From the NCBI GenBank assembly GCA_014138725.1, contig JACJID010000010.1, forward strand, positions 124,001 through 188,000: a stretch of DNA of 64,000 nucleotides, read 5' to 3'. The position numbers and the translations under genes were made by a program. The notes under the pieces are model-generated. The model was not told the DNA's origin. It ran no database searches and saw only the letters and a list, made by a program, of their open reading frames with translations. The DNA comes from Kutzneria viridogrisea (lineage in GTDB: Bacteria; Actinomycetota; Actinomycetes; Mycobacteriales; Pseudonocardiaceae). Position 1 is the stretch's first letter. Each line of letters starts with the position of its first letter. This document shows positions 44,822-55,526 of this stretch, one piece after another.

Positions 44822-45796
44822 ATGCGGGCGGTGCAGGTCCAGACCACGGGTGGCCCCGAGGTGTTGCGGGCGGTCGAGGTCGACGATCCGGTGGCGGGCG
44901 AGGGCCAGCTGCTGGTGGAGGTCGCGGCCAGCGGGGTCAACTACATCGACACCTACCACCGGACCGGGGTCTACCCGCTGCCGCTGCCGTTCACGATCGG
45001 CCTGGAGGGCGCGGGCACGGTCGTGGCGGTCGGCGAGGGCGTGACGCGTTTCGCCGTTGGCGACCGGGTGGCCTGGGCCAGCGCGCCGGGCAGCTACGCG
45101 GAGAAGGTCGCCGTGCCGCAGGACCAGGCGGTGGCCGTGCCGGACGGGGTGGCGCTGGACGTGGCGGCGGGCGCGATGTTGCAGGGCCTGACCGCGCACT
45201 ACCTGACCGCCTCGACCTATCCGGTGCAGGCCGGTGACGACGTGCTGGTGCACGCCGCGGCCGGTGGCATGGGGCTGCTGCTGACCCAGCTGGTCAAGGC
45301 CCGTGGCGGCCGGGTGATCGGCACGGTGTCCAACGCGGAGAAGGAGAAGCTGGCCCGCGAGGCCGGTGCGGACGAGGTCATCCGCTACACCGAGGTCGAG
45401 GTGGCGCCGGAGGTGCGCGGGCTGACCGGCGGCGAGGGTGTGGCGGTGGTCTACGACGGGGTCGGCAAGGACACCTTCGACGCCAGCCTGGACAGCCTGC
45501 GGGTGCGCGGGGTGCTCGCCCTGTACGGGGCGGCCAGCGGCCAGGTGCCGCCGGTGGACCTGCAACGGCTCAACAGCGGCGGGTCGCTGTTCGTGACCCG
45601 GCCCTCGCTGGGCCACCACCTGCGCACCCGCGAGGAGCTGGAGTGGCGGGCCGGGGAGGTGCTCGGCGCGGTGGCCCGCGGCGAGCTGACCATCAGCATC
45701 GGCGCGCGCTACCCGCTGTCCGACGCCCGTCAGGCCCACGAGGACCTGGAGGGACGCCGGACCACGGGCAAGGTGCTGCTTCAGCCCAGCGCGTAG
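44822..45796 (+). CDS. qor: NADPH:quinone oxidoreductase (zinc-independent MDR family)
   Basis: A 324-residue reductase. The GroES-like N-terminal domain contains VAASGVNYIDTYHRTGVYPL and LEGAGTVVAVGEGVT. The Rossmann nucleotide site is DDVLVHAAAGGMGLLLTQLV (AAxGGxG). Catalytic zinc ligands are absent, as expected for quinone oxidoreductases. ATG 44822 has GAGGAG upstream. Its 3' end overlaps the last 16 bases of the GH92 gene on the other strand. Confidence 0.9.
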   Translation: MRAVQVQTTGGPEVLRAVEVDDPVAGEGQLLVEVAASGVNYIDTYHRTGVYPLPLPFTIGLEGAGTVVAVGEGVTRFAVGDRVAWASAPGSYAEKVAVPQDQAVAVPDGVALDVAAGAMLQGLTAHYLTASTYPVQAGDDVLVHAAAGGMGLLLTQLVKARGGRVIGTVSNAEKEKLAREAGADEVIRYTEVEVAPEVRGLTGGEGVAVVYDGVGKDTFDASLDSLRVRGVLALYGAASGQVPPVDLQRLNSGGSLFVTRPSLGHHLRTREELEWRAGEVLGAVARGELTISIGARYPLSDARQAHEDLEGRRTTGKVLLQPSA

Positions 45797-48700
45797 CTGA
45801 ACACGTGGGCCTCACCGCCACTTGTGGTGGCGGGCAAGGTGATCGTGCGGACCTGCTTGCCCGGCGTCAGCGTGATCGGCGCCGTGGCGAACAGGTAGGC
45901 CTTGTAGGGCCGTTGCAGGCGGAACATGTAGCGCGGGAACGCCGAGTTCACGTACGGGGTGGTGGCGACGACCGCGTTGCCGAACTGGGGCTGTTCGGTG
46001 CCGCCCTTCAGCAGCCACTCGGACAGCCCCAGGTCGGCGGTCTGCGTGCTGCCGTCGGTGTAGGTGATCGTCACCGTGCCGTGCGCGTCCCCGCCGACCG
46101 CGGCGCCGAGGAAGGACAGCTTGGTGGCGCCCGGTGAGTCGGGGGCGGTCAGCGTCTGCCCGGCGGCGACCACGTTGTCCGGGTTGCCGCCGGAGGCGCT
46201 GGCGGGCCAGGTGAAGGCGAGCCCGTTGGCGTTGACCTGCTTGCCTGGCTGGACCCCGGCGGCGGCCAGGGCCTGCGCCGAGTAGGAGAAGCCGTAACCA
46301 CCGGGGTACAGGTCGGTGGTGCCGAAGTCCCCCAGCCAGACCTTGCTGTCCTCGGTGACACCGGTGTTGCCGTAGCTGGCGATCATGCTGCCCGGCTTGC
46401 CGATCGTCACGCTCAGCCGCGCCGCGAGCTGCCCGCTGAAGGCCACCGGCACGGTTGTGCTGCCCTGCTTGGTATCCGCACTCGCCCGCAGGTGGATCTC
46501 CTGCTGCGCCTTGCCGTTCGAGCCGACCGTCAGCGTGCCGCTGCTCGGGGTCACGGTCACGCCCGCGGGCGGATTCGCCTGCCAGGTCACGGTTCCGCTG
46601 CCGGTGATGCCCTCAGCGGTGACCGTCGCGCTGGTGGACTGCCCGCCGGGGTCGAGCACCACGGAGCCCGGTCCGACCGCGCCGCGCACCGGCACCTCGC
46701 CCTCGCGGAAGGACGGCGGGGCGTCGGCCGCGGCGGCGCCCCAGCTCGTGTTGGGCGTGGCCGCCAGCGCGTAGTCCAGGGTGCCGCCGTCGACCGCGAA
46801 GGACTCCGGCAGCCAGGCCTTGCCGGTGCTCTTGCCGTTGACGCGCAGGGACTGCACGTACTTGCCGTCCCCTGCGGAGTTGATCGTGATGCGCTGGCCG
46901 GAGCCGCGGGTCACCGTGATGTGCGGGAACATCGGGCTGGCCAGCACCAGTTCGGCCCGGCCGGGCGCCTCCGGGTACATGCCCAGCGCCGCCCACACGT
47001 ACCAGGCCGAGGTCGCGCCGAGGTCGTCGTTGCCGGGCAGGCCGTCCGGGGTCGGCTTGAACAACTGCTCGGCCGACCGGCGCACGAGGTCCTGCGTGCG
47101 ATACGGGGCGCCCGCGTAGGCGTACTCCCACGGCACCTCGAAGGAGGGCTCGTTGGCCATGAAGGCGTAGGGCTCGTCCGCGCTGGTGTTGAGCTTGGTG
47201 AAGAAGGTGTCCAGGCGCCGCACCGCCGCCTTGTCCCCGCCCATCGCGTCGAACAGGCCGCGCACGTTGTAGGGCACCATCCAGGTGTACTGCGCCGCGT
47301 TGCCCTCCTGGTAGCGCATCTCCTGGTGGTTGGCCGGGTCGAACGGGGTCAGGAACTGCCCGTTGCGCAGCCGGGTCTGCAGGTAGCCGCTGGCCGGGTT
47401 GTAGACGTTCTCCCAGTACTGCGCCCGCTTCATGAACTCCTGGTGCACCTGCGACTGCCCGAGCCGCTGGGCCAGCTGCGCGATGCCGAAGTCGGCGCTG
47501 GTCTCCTCCAACATGTCCGAGACGTTGTCCGGGTGGTAGCCCAGGGTCAGGTAGTCCCAGAGCCCGGGCCGCTCCAGGGCCCGCTCCCCCGCCTGCTGGA
47601 CCCGTGTCGCCCCGCGCACCATCGAGGCCAGCGCGCCCTTCACGTCGAAGTCCTTGGCGCCGAAGGCAACCGAGCTCGCGATCATCGAGTGGTACGGGTC
47701 GCCCGCCATGACGCCCATGAAATCGTTGTTCTGCGACCAGCGGTCCCAGATGCCCCCGGCCTGCGTGGCCTGGTTGTACAGCGACTGGGAGATGTCCGAG
47801 GTCTCGTGCGGGGCCAGCAGCGCGAGCAGTTGGATCTCGTCGCGGTAGACGTCCCAGCCCGAGAAGTTCGCGTACTGCGCGTGGCCGGGCGCGGCCCGGT
47901 GCACCTTGTTGTCGAACCCCGTGTACCGCCCGTCCACGTCCGAGAACACGTTGGGCTGCAACAGGCAGTGGTACAGCGCGGTGTAGAAGGTCGTGCGCTG
48001 GTCGGCGGTTCCCCCGCCGATCCGCACCTGGTTCAACCGATCGTTCCACTGGCGGCGCGCCTGCTGCCGGACCTGGTCGAACGAGCGCTCACCCTGTTCG
48101 GCCGACAGGTTGCGCCGCGCGCCGTCAGCGTCCACATACGACAGTCCAACTCGGACGTTCACCGGCCTGTCCTGGGCGAAGGTCAGGTACGCGCCCGAGC
48201 CACCGTCCGCCGTGACCACCTGCTTGTCCCAGGTCGCCTTGCTCAGGTTGCCGCCCTGCGCGCTGGTCGCGCCCGGCTTGACGGCACCGTCCTGCCACAC
48301 CCCGTACGCCGTGAACGGCTGGTCGAACTTCGCCGTGAAGTAGGCCTTGTACTTGTTCGGCCCCGCACAGAAGTGCCCGCTGGACACCCAGCCCGACACG
48401 GTCCGGTTCGCGGGGTCGATCGTCACCGCGGCGTCGTCACTGCCCATCGCCGAGTCCGCGACGTCCACCAGCAGGTTCGCCGTCTTGCCCGCGGGGAACG
48501 CGATCCGCCCCAGCCCGGTGTGCGTGGTCGCCGTCAGCTCGGTGGTGACCCCGGCATCGGTCGTGACCTTGTAGTACCCCGGCGAGGCGCTTTCCCTGTC
48601 GTGCGAGAACGTGGCGTAGTAGTGCGCCTGGTCGGCCGCCGGTGAGGTCGTCACCTCGCCCGCGTACGGGATGAACGGCAGGTCGCCCGCTGCTCCGCCG

Positions 48701-49047
48701 CAGCCCGCACCGTTGAGGTGCGTGAGGCTGAAGCCCCGCAGGCGGTTGTCCTCCCAGGCGTAGCCGCCGTCCCGGTCCCGGCTGTAGTAGCGGCCCGTGC
48801 CCTGCGGCACCTTGGGCTGCAACGGGTTGTCCGGGCTCCACTGCACCATGCCGAACGGCACGTCCGCGCCGGGGAAGGTGTCCCCGGCGTAGGTGTTGCT
48901 CTCGGCCTGCTCGCCCGCCTTCGCCCCGACGAACGGGTTCACCGCGGCCGCCAGGTCCTGCCAGGCCTCGGTGTCCGCCGAGACCGGCGCGGCGACCGCC
49001 CCCAGCAACAGGGTCGCGGGGATCAGCAGCCCCAGTGTTCGACGCAT
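45781..49047 (-). CDS. Secreted GH92 alpha-mannosidase with C-terminal NEW3-like and carbohydrate-binding-like domains
   Basis: A 1088-residue exported glycosidase. The signal peptide ends near residue 24 (AAPVSA). The GH92 N-terminal domain begins VNPFVGAKAGEQAESNTYAG, then DTFPGADVPFGMVQWSPDNP, hallmark of calcium-dependent exo-alpha-mannosidases. The (alpha/alpha)6 barrel includes FYTALYHCLLQPNVFSDVDG and GLPGNDDLGATSAWYVWAAL, with the catalytic acid region near LEETSADFGIAQLAQ. From about 760 an Ig-like/NEW3 domain and a beta-sandwich (YGNTGVTEDSKVWLGDFG) are added. It would release mannose from fungal or other mannans. A LacI-type operator lies upstream. Confidence 0.9.
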   Translation of the reverse strand: MRRTLGLLIPATLLLGAVAAPVSADTEAWQDLAAAVNPFVGAKAGEQAESNTYAGDTFPGADVPFGMVQWSPDNPLQPKVPQGTGRYYSRDRDGGYAWEDNRLRGFSLTHLNGAGCGGAAGDLPFIPYAGEVTTSPAADQAHYYATFSHDRESASPGYYKVTTDAGVTTELTATTHTGLGRIAFPAGKTANLLVDVADSAMGSDDAAVTIDPANRTVSGWVSSGHFCAGPNKYKAYFTAKFDQPFTAYGVWQDGAVKPGATSAQGGNLSKATWDKQVVTADGGSGAYLTFAQDRPVNVRVGLSYVDADGARRNLSAEQGERSFDQVRQQARRQWNDRLNQVRIGGGTADQRTTFYTALYHCLLQPNVFSDVDGRYTGFDNKVHRAAPGHAQYANFSGWDVYRDEIQLLALLAPHETSDISQSLYNQATQAGGIWDRWSQNNDFMGVMAGDPYHSMIASSVAFGAKDFDVKGALASMVRGATRVQQAGERALERPGLWDYLTLGYHPDNVSDMLEETSADFGIAQLAQRLGQSQVHQEFMKRAQYWENVYNPASGYLQTRLRNGQFLTPFDPANHQEMRYQEGNAAQYTWMVPYNVRGLFDAMGGDKAAVRRLDTFFTKLNTSADEPYAFMANEPSFEVPWEYAYAGAPYRTQDLVRRSAEQLFKPTPDGLPGNDDLGATSAWYVWAALGMYPEAPGRAELVLASPMFPHITVTRGSGQRITINSAGDGKYVQSLRVNGKSTGKAWLPESFAVDGGTLDYALAATPNTSWGAAAADAPPSFREGEVPVRGAVGPGSVVLDPGGQSTSATVTAEGITGSGTVTWQANPPAGVTVTPSSGTLTVGSNGKAQQEIHLRASADTKQGSTTVPVAFSGQLAARLSVTIGKPGSMIASYGNTGVTEDSKVWLGDFGTTDLYPGGYGFSYSAQALAAAGVQPGKQVNANGLAFTWPASASGGNPDNVVAAGQTLTAPDSPGATKLSFLGAAVGGDAHGTVTITYTDGSTQTADLGLSEWLLKGGTEQPQFGNAVVATTPYVNSAFPRYMFRLQRPYKAYLFATAPITLTPGKQVRTITLPATTSGGEAHVFSYALG

Positions 49048-49072
49048 CCCAGGGTGTTCCCTTCAGCAACGG

Positions 49073-49086
49073 TGACAACGTTGTCA
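49073..49086. promoter_or_regulatory. LacI-type operator before the GH92 gene
   Basis: TGACAACGTTGTCA is a perfect palindrome with the central CG typical of LacI/CebR-type sites, 26 bases before the start codon. It suggests repression relieved by a mannose-containing sugar. No lacI gene is in the window. Confidence 0.6.
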
Positions 49087-49188
49087 GGACGGCTGGCGGC
49101 GACCCGGGAAGACAACCAGCCACCGAACACCCCGTCAAGGATCCTGTCCAGTACCGGACCCACCCGGTCATCCCGCGCACACCAGCAA

Positions 49189-49241
49189 GTCATGAACGTG
49201 CCGTTCGAGACATTTAGTGTCTCGAACGGCACGTTCATGAC
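49189..49241. terminator. Perfect long palindrome, terminator of the small secreted protein gene
   Basis: Two exact 24-base arms (49189-49212 and 49218-49241, core AACGTGCCGTTCGAGACA) flank a five-base loop, 23 bases beyond the stop of the gene at 49265. It is the best-preserved member of the palindrome family also found at 1157 and 11219. Confidence 0.75.
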
Positions 49242-49264
49242 ATCACCGCGGGCTGGCTGGGGGC

Positions 49265-49873
49265 TCAGCTCACGGTGATGGTGGCCAGTGCGACGTCCTG
49301 TCCGGGGTCCAGGGAGCACTGGGGGTCGAAGGTGCCCAGGCCGGTGGGCGTGCCGTCAGCCTTCTTCGGCGTGATCTGCGCGGCGAAGGTGCTGCCGAGC
49401 GCGAAGGACACCTGACCGGCCGCCTTCGGGGTCAGGCCGGGGATGGGTCCGCTCAGCGTGAGCGAGGTGGGGCCGGTCTCGGGAACCGGGCTGTTCGGGA
49501 TGGCCAGGCCGTTGAGGGTCACCCCGATCTCGGTGTCGTTGATTTTCACGTCGACACCGGCGGAGGCCTTGTCGCCCTCGACCGTGGTGGCGCCAATGAG
49601 CCGCAGACCGGCGGTGGCATTGTCGGGCAGGGTGAGTCCGACACTGAAATCGGTGGGCTGAATGACCGATCCCACCGCGACCGAATCGGGGAAGGTGATG
49701 GCCAGGACGGCATTCACCTGCTGCTGGCCGATCAGCGGGAAGTTGCAGGTGTAGGTGAGGTTCTTGGTGACGGACCCGCTGGTCCGAACTGGTGCGGCGG
49801 CACTGGTGGCGGCAGTGGTCAGCGCGGCGAGCGCGAGGGCGGCGACCAGTACCGGAATTCTATGTCTGAACAC
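49265..49873 (-). CDS. Small secreted protein (DUF6801-like)
   Basis: A 202-residue exported protein of unknown function. The signal peptide spans about 1-27 (VAALALAALTTAATSAAA). The mature part begins with LTYTCNFPLIGQQQVNAVLA, a pattern I associate with DUF6801 actinobacterial surface proteins. It has two Cys residues (near 42 and 190), likely a disulfide, and a beta-sandwich style. GTG 49873 is preferred because GAGGAGA lies seven bases upstream. It is ended by the long palindrome. Confidence 0.75.
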   Translation of the reverse strand: MFRHRIPVLVAALALAALTTAATSAAAPVRTSGSVTKNLTYTCNFPLIGQQQVNAVLAITFPDSVAVGSVIQPTDFSVGLTLPDNATAGLRLIGATTVEGDKASAGVDVKINDTEIGVTLNGLAIPNSPVPETGPTSLTLSGPIPGLTPKAAGQVSFALGSTFAAQITPKKADGTPTGLGTFDPQCSLDPGQDVALATITVS

Positions 49874-50094
49874 AGGTGTCTCCTCAACCACGTACAGGGG
49901 AAGTGATCGATCTCACCGATGGCAGTGACGTTACCAACACGTATAGCGACCGGCAACAACCAATTTTGTTGTCACAAAGCGCGAATTCACGAATAGCGTG
50001 TTGACCGAATGGGACAGAGATGCGCCCTGCGGCGGGCGCGGGGCAGCACCTAAGCTGTGCGGCGGCAGAGGTTCCCGCGCGGGAAGGTGGTGTG

Positions 50095-50850
50095 GTGGCG
50101 GCAGGTCAGCTGGACCGGACCGGCTCGGTGCCACTGTGGCGGCAACTGCGCGAGGACCTGCTCGGCAGGCTCGGCGCGGGCGAGTTCGGCGAGCAGTTCC
50201 CCGGGGAACTGGCCCTGGCCACCGAGTACGGCATCAGCCGGTACACCGTGCGCCAGGCCCTGCACCAGCTGCGCGCCGACGGCACGGTCACCGCCGAGCG
50301 CGGGCGCCAGCCGCGGATTGCCCCGCCCGCGGAGATCCGCCAGCCGCTGGGCGCCCTGTACAGCCTGTTCGCCTCGGTGGAGGCGGCCGGTCTGACGCAG
50401 CGCAGCGTGGTGCGGATCTTCGACCAGCGCGCGGACGCACTGGTGGCCGAACGGCTCGGACTGGAGGCCTCCGCCCCGCTGGTCTACCTGGACCGGCTCC
50501 GACTGGCCGGGGAGGAACCCCTGGCGCTGGACCGGGTGTGGCTGCCCGCCGCGCTGGCCGCTCCCCTGCTCGGCGCCGACTTCACCCGCACCAGCCTGTA
50601 CGCGGAACTGGCCGCACGCACCGGGATCCGGCTGGACAGCGGCCGTGAGGACGTGCGCGCCGTGCTGCCAACCGCGGCTGAGCGCGCGCAACTGCGCTGC
50701 CCGCAGGGCACGGCGGTGTTCGCGGTGAACCGACTCAGCCGCGCCGGAGACGTGCCGGTGGAGTGGCGGCACACGGTGGTACGCGGGGACCGGTTCGCGC
50801 TGACCGCCGAGTACTCCGCGGCCACCGGCTACCGGCTCACCGGGGCCTGA
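50095..50850 (+). CDS. GntR-family regulator of the HutC/UTRA type
   Basis: A 251-residue repressor-like protein. The winged helix is at about 8-70 (VPLWRQLREDLLGRLGAGEF, YGISRYTVRQALHQLRADGT). The UTRA ligand domain follows (APLVYLDRLRLAGEEPLALD, VWLPAALAAPLLGADFTRTS, and EWRHTVVRGDRFALTAEY). GTG 50095 lies seven bases after GGGAAGG. It is convergent with tauE and overlaps its stop by 14 bases. The regulon is unknown, and the adjacent sulfide operon is a possible but unproven target. Confidence 0.86.
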   Translation: MAAGQLDRTGSVPLWRQLREDLLGRLGAGEFGEQFPGELALATEYGISRYTVRQALHQLRADGTVTAERGRQPRIAPPAEIRQPLGALYSLFASVEAAGLTQRSVVRIFDQRADALVAERLGLEASAPLVYLDRLRLAGEEPLALDRVWLPAALAAPLLGADFTRTSLYAELAARTGIRLDSGREDVRAVLPTAAERAQLRCPQGTAVFAVNRLSRAGDVPVEWRHTVVRGDRFALTAEYSAATGYRLTGA

Positions 50851-51586
50851 CCGCGTCCACCAGCATGAACGCGGCCACCGCGAGCAGCAGCACGGCGAAG
50901 GCCCTGCGCAGTGCGGTACCGCTGAGCTTGGCGGCCAGCCGCTTGCCGTCCCAGGCACCGAGCACGGCGGCACCGGTGAACGGGGCCAGCGCCGACCAGT
51001 CCAGCGCGGTGTGCGCGGTGATGAGCCGGGCGCCCAGTGCTGCCACCGAGTTGACCGCGATCACCAGCAGGCTGGTGCCCACGGCGGCCCGCATCCGCAG
51101 TGACAGCACGGAGACCAGCGTGGGCACCACCAGGAAACCGCCGCCGACCCCCAGCAGCCCGGTCACCGCGCCGAGCCCGGCACCCGCGCCGAGGGCCATC
51201 GGCGCGCCGGCGCGGTGTACGGCCGGGCTTTCACCGCGCAGCATGGTGATCGCGGCCAGACCTGCCAGCACCGCGAACGCCGCGGTCAGCACCGCGTGCG
51301 GCAGCTGGCGCGACACCACGGAGGCCGCCACCGCGGGCAGCAGCCCGGCCGAGGCGAACACCAGGCCGGTACGCCACCGCACCGCACCGGCCCTGGCGTG
51401 GGTGCACAACGCGGTCAGCGAGGTCACCGAGACGATGACCAGGCTCGCGGTGGCCGCGTCGTTCGGGGCGACCCCGACCAGGTAGGTCAGCGCGGGCACC
51501 GCGAGCACCCCGCCACCTCCGCCGAGCGCGCCCACCGCCAGCCCGATCACGGCCCCGGCGGCCAGCGCCAGCAGCAACGCCGTCAC
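50837..51586 (-). CDS. TauE/SafE-family sulfite/sulfonate exporter
   Basis: A 249-residue membrane protein with about eight helices in two halves, each with the family Gly-rich signature: AVGALGGGGGVLAVPALTYL and AVTGLLGVGGGFLVVPTLVS. It likely exports the sulfite formed by persulfide oxidation. It is the last gene of the SQR operon, its start overlapping the stop of the dioxygenase gene by four bases. Confidence 0.88.
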   Translation of the reverse strand: MTALLLALAAGAVIGLAVGALGGGGGVLAVPALTYLVGVAPNDAATASLVIVSVTSLTALCTHARAGAVRWRTGLVFASAGLLPAVAASVVSRQLPHAVLTAAFAVLAGLAAITMLRGESPAVHRAGAPMALGAGAGLGAVTGLLGVGGGFLVVPTLVSVLSLRMRAAVGTSLLVIAVNSVAALGARLITAHTALDWSALAPFTGAAVLGAWDGKRLAAKLSGTALRRAFAVLLLAVAAFMLVDAVRPR

Positions 51587-52928
51587 CTGACCGGGAACCC
51601 CGCGTCCAGCCAGGCGCCGAACCCGCCCCTCAGGTCGGTCACCGAGGTGAACCCGTTGGCGCGCAACCAGGACGCGGCGGTCGAGGAGCGGTTGCCGCTG
51701 GCGCAGTACACCAGGGTCGGCCGTTCACGGTCCAGCTCGGCGACCCGGGAGGTCAGCTCCGGCAACGGGATCAGCTGCGCGCCGGGGATCGAGCCGGTGC
51801 CCGCGATCTCGCCCAGGCCGCGCACGTCGACCACGTGGAACTCGGGCAGCCGACCGGCCAGTCCCTCGGCGGTGGTCCGGTCGGCGGTACGCAGGCCGCC
51901 CGGCCCCAGCTCGTCGGCGAGGTGGCCCAGTACACCGTCGAACCCGATCCTGGCCAGCCGGGTGCGGGCCTCCCGCCGGGTGCCGGGCAGCCCGACCAGC
52001 ACGATCGGGTCGGTCGGTCGCAGCACCTGCCCGGCCAGCTCGGCGAACCGGCCGCCGAGCCAGATGTTGACCGCTCCGGCGCGGTGCCCGGCCGCGAACT
52101 CCTCGGGCTCGCGGACGTCCAGGATCACCGCGCCCTCGGCCCGCTCGGCGGTCACCGGCTCGACCGGCTCCTGTTCGTCCAATGTGGACCGGTTCTCGCG
52201 GTTGCGTTGCGCGGTGTAGGAGAAGTACTGCGGCACAACAGGTTGATCGACACCCACTGCGCGCACGAACTGGTCCTCGGTCATCGGGGCGAGCGCGTAG
52301 TTGGCGAGCCGCTGCTCACCGATCGTGCTGCTCGTGCTGGCGGACAGGTTCCTACCACAGGCCGAGCCCGCACCGTGCGCGGGGAAAACCCTTGTGGCGT
52401 CAGGGAGAGTGAGCAGCCTGTCGTGGATCGAGCGGTACAGCGCCCTGGCGAGCCGCTCGGCCGACCAGCCACGAGCACCCAGCAGGTCGGGTCGCCCGAC
52501 GTCGCCGACGAACAGGGTGTCCCCCGTCAGCACGCCGAAGGGTTCGGGCCCACCGGTCCAGACCACGGCGCAGATCGACTCCGGGGTGTGGCCGGGGGTG
52601 TGCCGGATCTCCAGTTCCACCTCGCCCAGTGCGATCCGCGCGCCGTCCGCGAGCCGGGTGATCGGGAAGTCGACCTCGGCCTCGGCCCCGTAGCAGATCC
52701 GCGCCCCGGTGGCCCGGGCCAGTTCCAGGTGGCCGGACAGGAAGTCGGCGTGCACGTGGGTCTCCAGCACCAGCTCGATGTCCAGGCCGCTCTCGCGCGC
52801 GTCCGCCAGGTACTGGCCGATGTCGCGCTGCGGGTCGACCACCACCGCCCGGCCGGTGCCGCGATCGCCGACCAGGTAGGAGGCGTGCGAGAGGCAGTCC
52901 AGGTAGTACTGCCGGAACACCAAGGGGT

Positions 52929-52932
<4 letters not shown>
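51583..52932 (-). CDS. Persulfide dioxygenase-like MBL-fold protein fused to two rhodanese domains
   Basis: A 449-residue protein. The N-terminal metallo-beta-lactamase domain (1-240) has THVHADFLSGH, HTPGHTPESI and the motif GDTLFVGDVGRPDL, as in ETHE1 and Blh persulfide dioxygenases that turn persulfide into sulfite. Two rhodanese domains follow. The first (about 255-345) lacks an active Cys (IVLVGLPGTRRE). The second (about 355-449) has it in LVYCASGNRSS. GTG 52932 overlaps the SQR stop. The fusion would pass sulfane sulfur between sites. Mycothiol persulfide is the likely carrier. Confidence 0.9.
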
Positions 52933-54116
<1,184 letters not shown>

Positions 54117-54122
<6 letters not shown>

Positions 54123-54139
54123 ACATTTAAAGTACGGAC
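54117..54139. promoter_or_regulatory. Operator-like palindrome over the -10 and start codon of sqr
   Basis: GTCC-N-TAC at the left and GTA-N-GGAC at the right frame an AT-rich centre (18 of 23 positions symmetric). On the minus strand the same bases contain TACTTT, six bases before ATG 54122. A repressor bound here would block a leaderless start directly. An ArsR- or CsoR-like persulfide sensor would fit, but none is adjacent. Confidence 0.5.
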
Positions 54140-54164
54140 ATTTGTGGCCCGACTCAACCCGTGC

Positions 54165-55511
54165 GTGTCGGACGCTCCGGAACCGCGTGTCGGCGCTGGC
54201 CGTACGGTGTGTTGGCGCTTCCGGTACGGCGTGTCGGCGCTGGCCGTACGGCGAGTCCCGCTCAGGAGCACGCGAGTCCCGCCGAGCCGACGACGAGTCC
54301 CGCTCAGCGGGGTCGGAGCTCGGAGCGGGTTCAGTCGGCAGGACTCGCGTGCTGCGGAACGGGACTCGTTGTGCTGGTCAGCCGGACCGCAACGCCCCGA
54401 TGGGCGGACCCGCGCACGGCAGGTCGGGACTCGCGTGGCCCAGAACGGGAGTCGGCCGCCGCCTGTGGGATTCGCGCCCAGTACGCCGGGACTCGGGGCA
54501 CGGCGGGCGGGACTCGCGCGCCCGTGGACGGGACTCACACCCCAGTGACCGGGACTCGGGCCCACGTGGGCGGGGCTCGCGCCCCGATGGGCGGGACTCG
54601 CACGCCCTGGGGGGCGGGACTCGGCCCGAGGGGCGGGAGTCACACGCCCCAGAACGAGACTCCCGCCCTGGTGAACGGGACTCGGGGCACAGCTAGCGGG
54701 ACTCACGGCCCCGTGGACGGGACTCCTGCTCCCATGGGCGGGACCCATGCGCCGGTGAACGGGACTCACGCCCCGGCGGACGGGACTCACACGCCGGTGA
54801 ACGGGACTCGCGCGCCCGTGGACGGAACTCGCACGCCGGTGAACGGGACTCGGGCCCATGTGAGCGGATTCGGGCACGGCGGGCGGGAGTCACATACCCA
54901 AGAACGGGACTCGCGCCCCAGTGACCAGGACTCCCGCGCCGGTCGACGGGACTCACACCCCAGTAACCGGGACTCGCGCCCCCGTGGACGGAACTCGCAC
55001 GCCGGTTGACGGGCTCCTCCTCCCATGGGCGGGACTCGCGCGCCGGTTGACGGGACTCCTGCCCCCATATGGACGGGACTCGCGCGCCAGTGAACGGGAC
55101 TCGCGCGCCGATGGGCGGGACTCGGGCGCCGGTGGGCGGGAGTCACGCGCCCCAGAACGGGACTCGCGCCCCAGCGGGCGGGCCCCACGCGCCGCCGCGA
55201 ACGGAACTCCCGCCCCAGTGAACGGGACTCGCGCGCCAGTGAACGGGACTCGCGTGCCCCAGAACGGGACTCGTCCACCTCAGCACGGGACTCACGCGCC
55301 GGTCGACGGGACTCACACCCCCGCGAGCGCAACTCACCGCACCGGAACGTCCAACACGCGCGACCGGAACGTCCGACACGCGCCACACGAAACGCCGACA
55401 CGCGCCACCGGAACGTCCGACACGCGCCACCGGAACGTCCGACACGCGCCACCGGAACGTCCGACACGCGGCACGCGAAGCGCCGACACGCGGCACCGGG
55501 AGCGCCGACAC
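54165..55511. repeat. 1.35-kb array of phased 22-bp and 21-bp repeats with an orientation switch
   Basis: Left arm, forward: four 22-bp units starting 54165, 54187, 54209 and 54231 (core GTGTCGGCGCT), then three 21-bp units at 54253, 54274 and 54295 (core GAGTCCCGC). After about 54320 the units are reversed: roughly 45-48 diverged 21-bp units (core GCGGGACTCGCG or AACGGGACTC) to about 55335, then eight phased 22-bp units from 55336 to 55511 (core CGTCCGACAC). The 21-bp period is a multiple of three, which keeps long false frames open on both strands. It fills the whole gap between sqr and padR, and I see no gene in it. Confidence 0.85.
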
Positions 55512-55526
55512 GCGGGGGCGCTGGGG

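Noticed and set aside
55336-55511. CRISPR array
   Set aside because: The units abut each other without unique spacers, and no cas gene is present.
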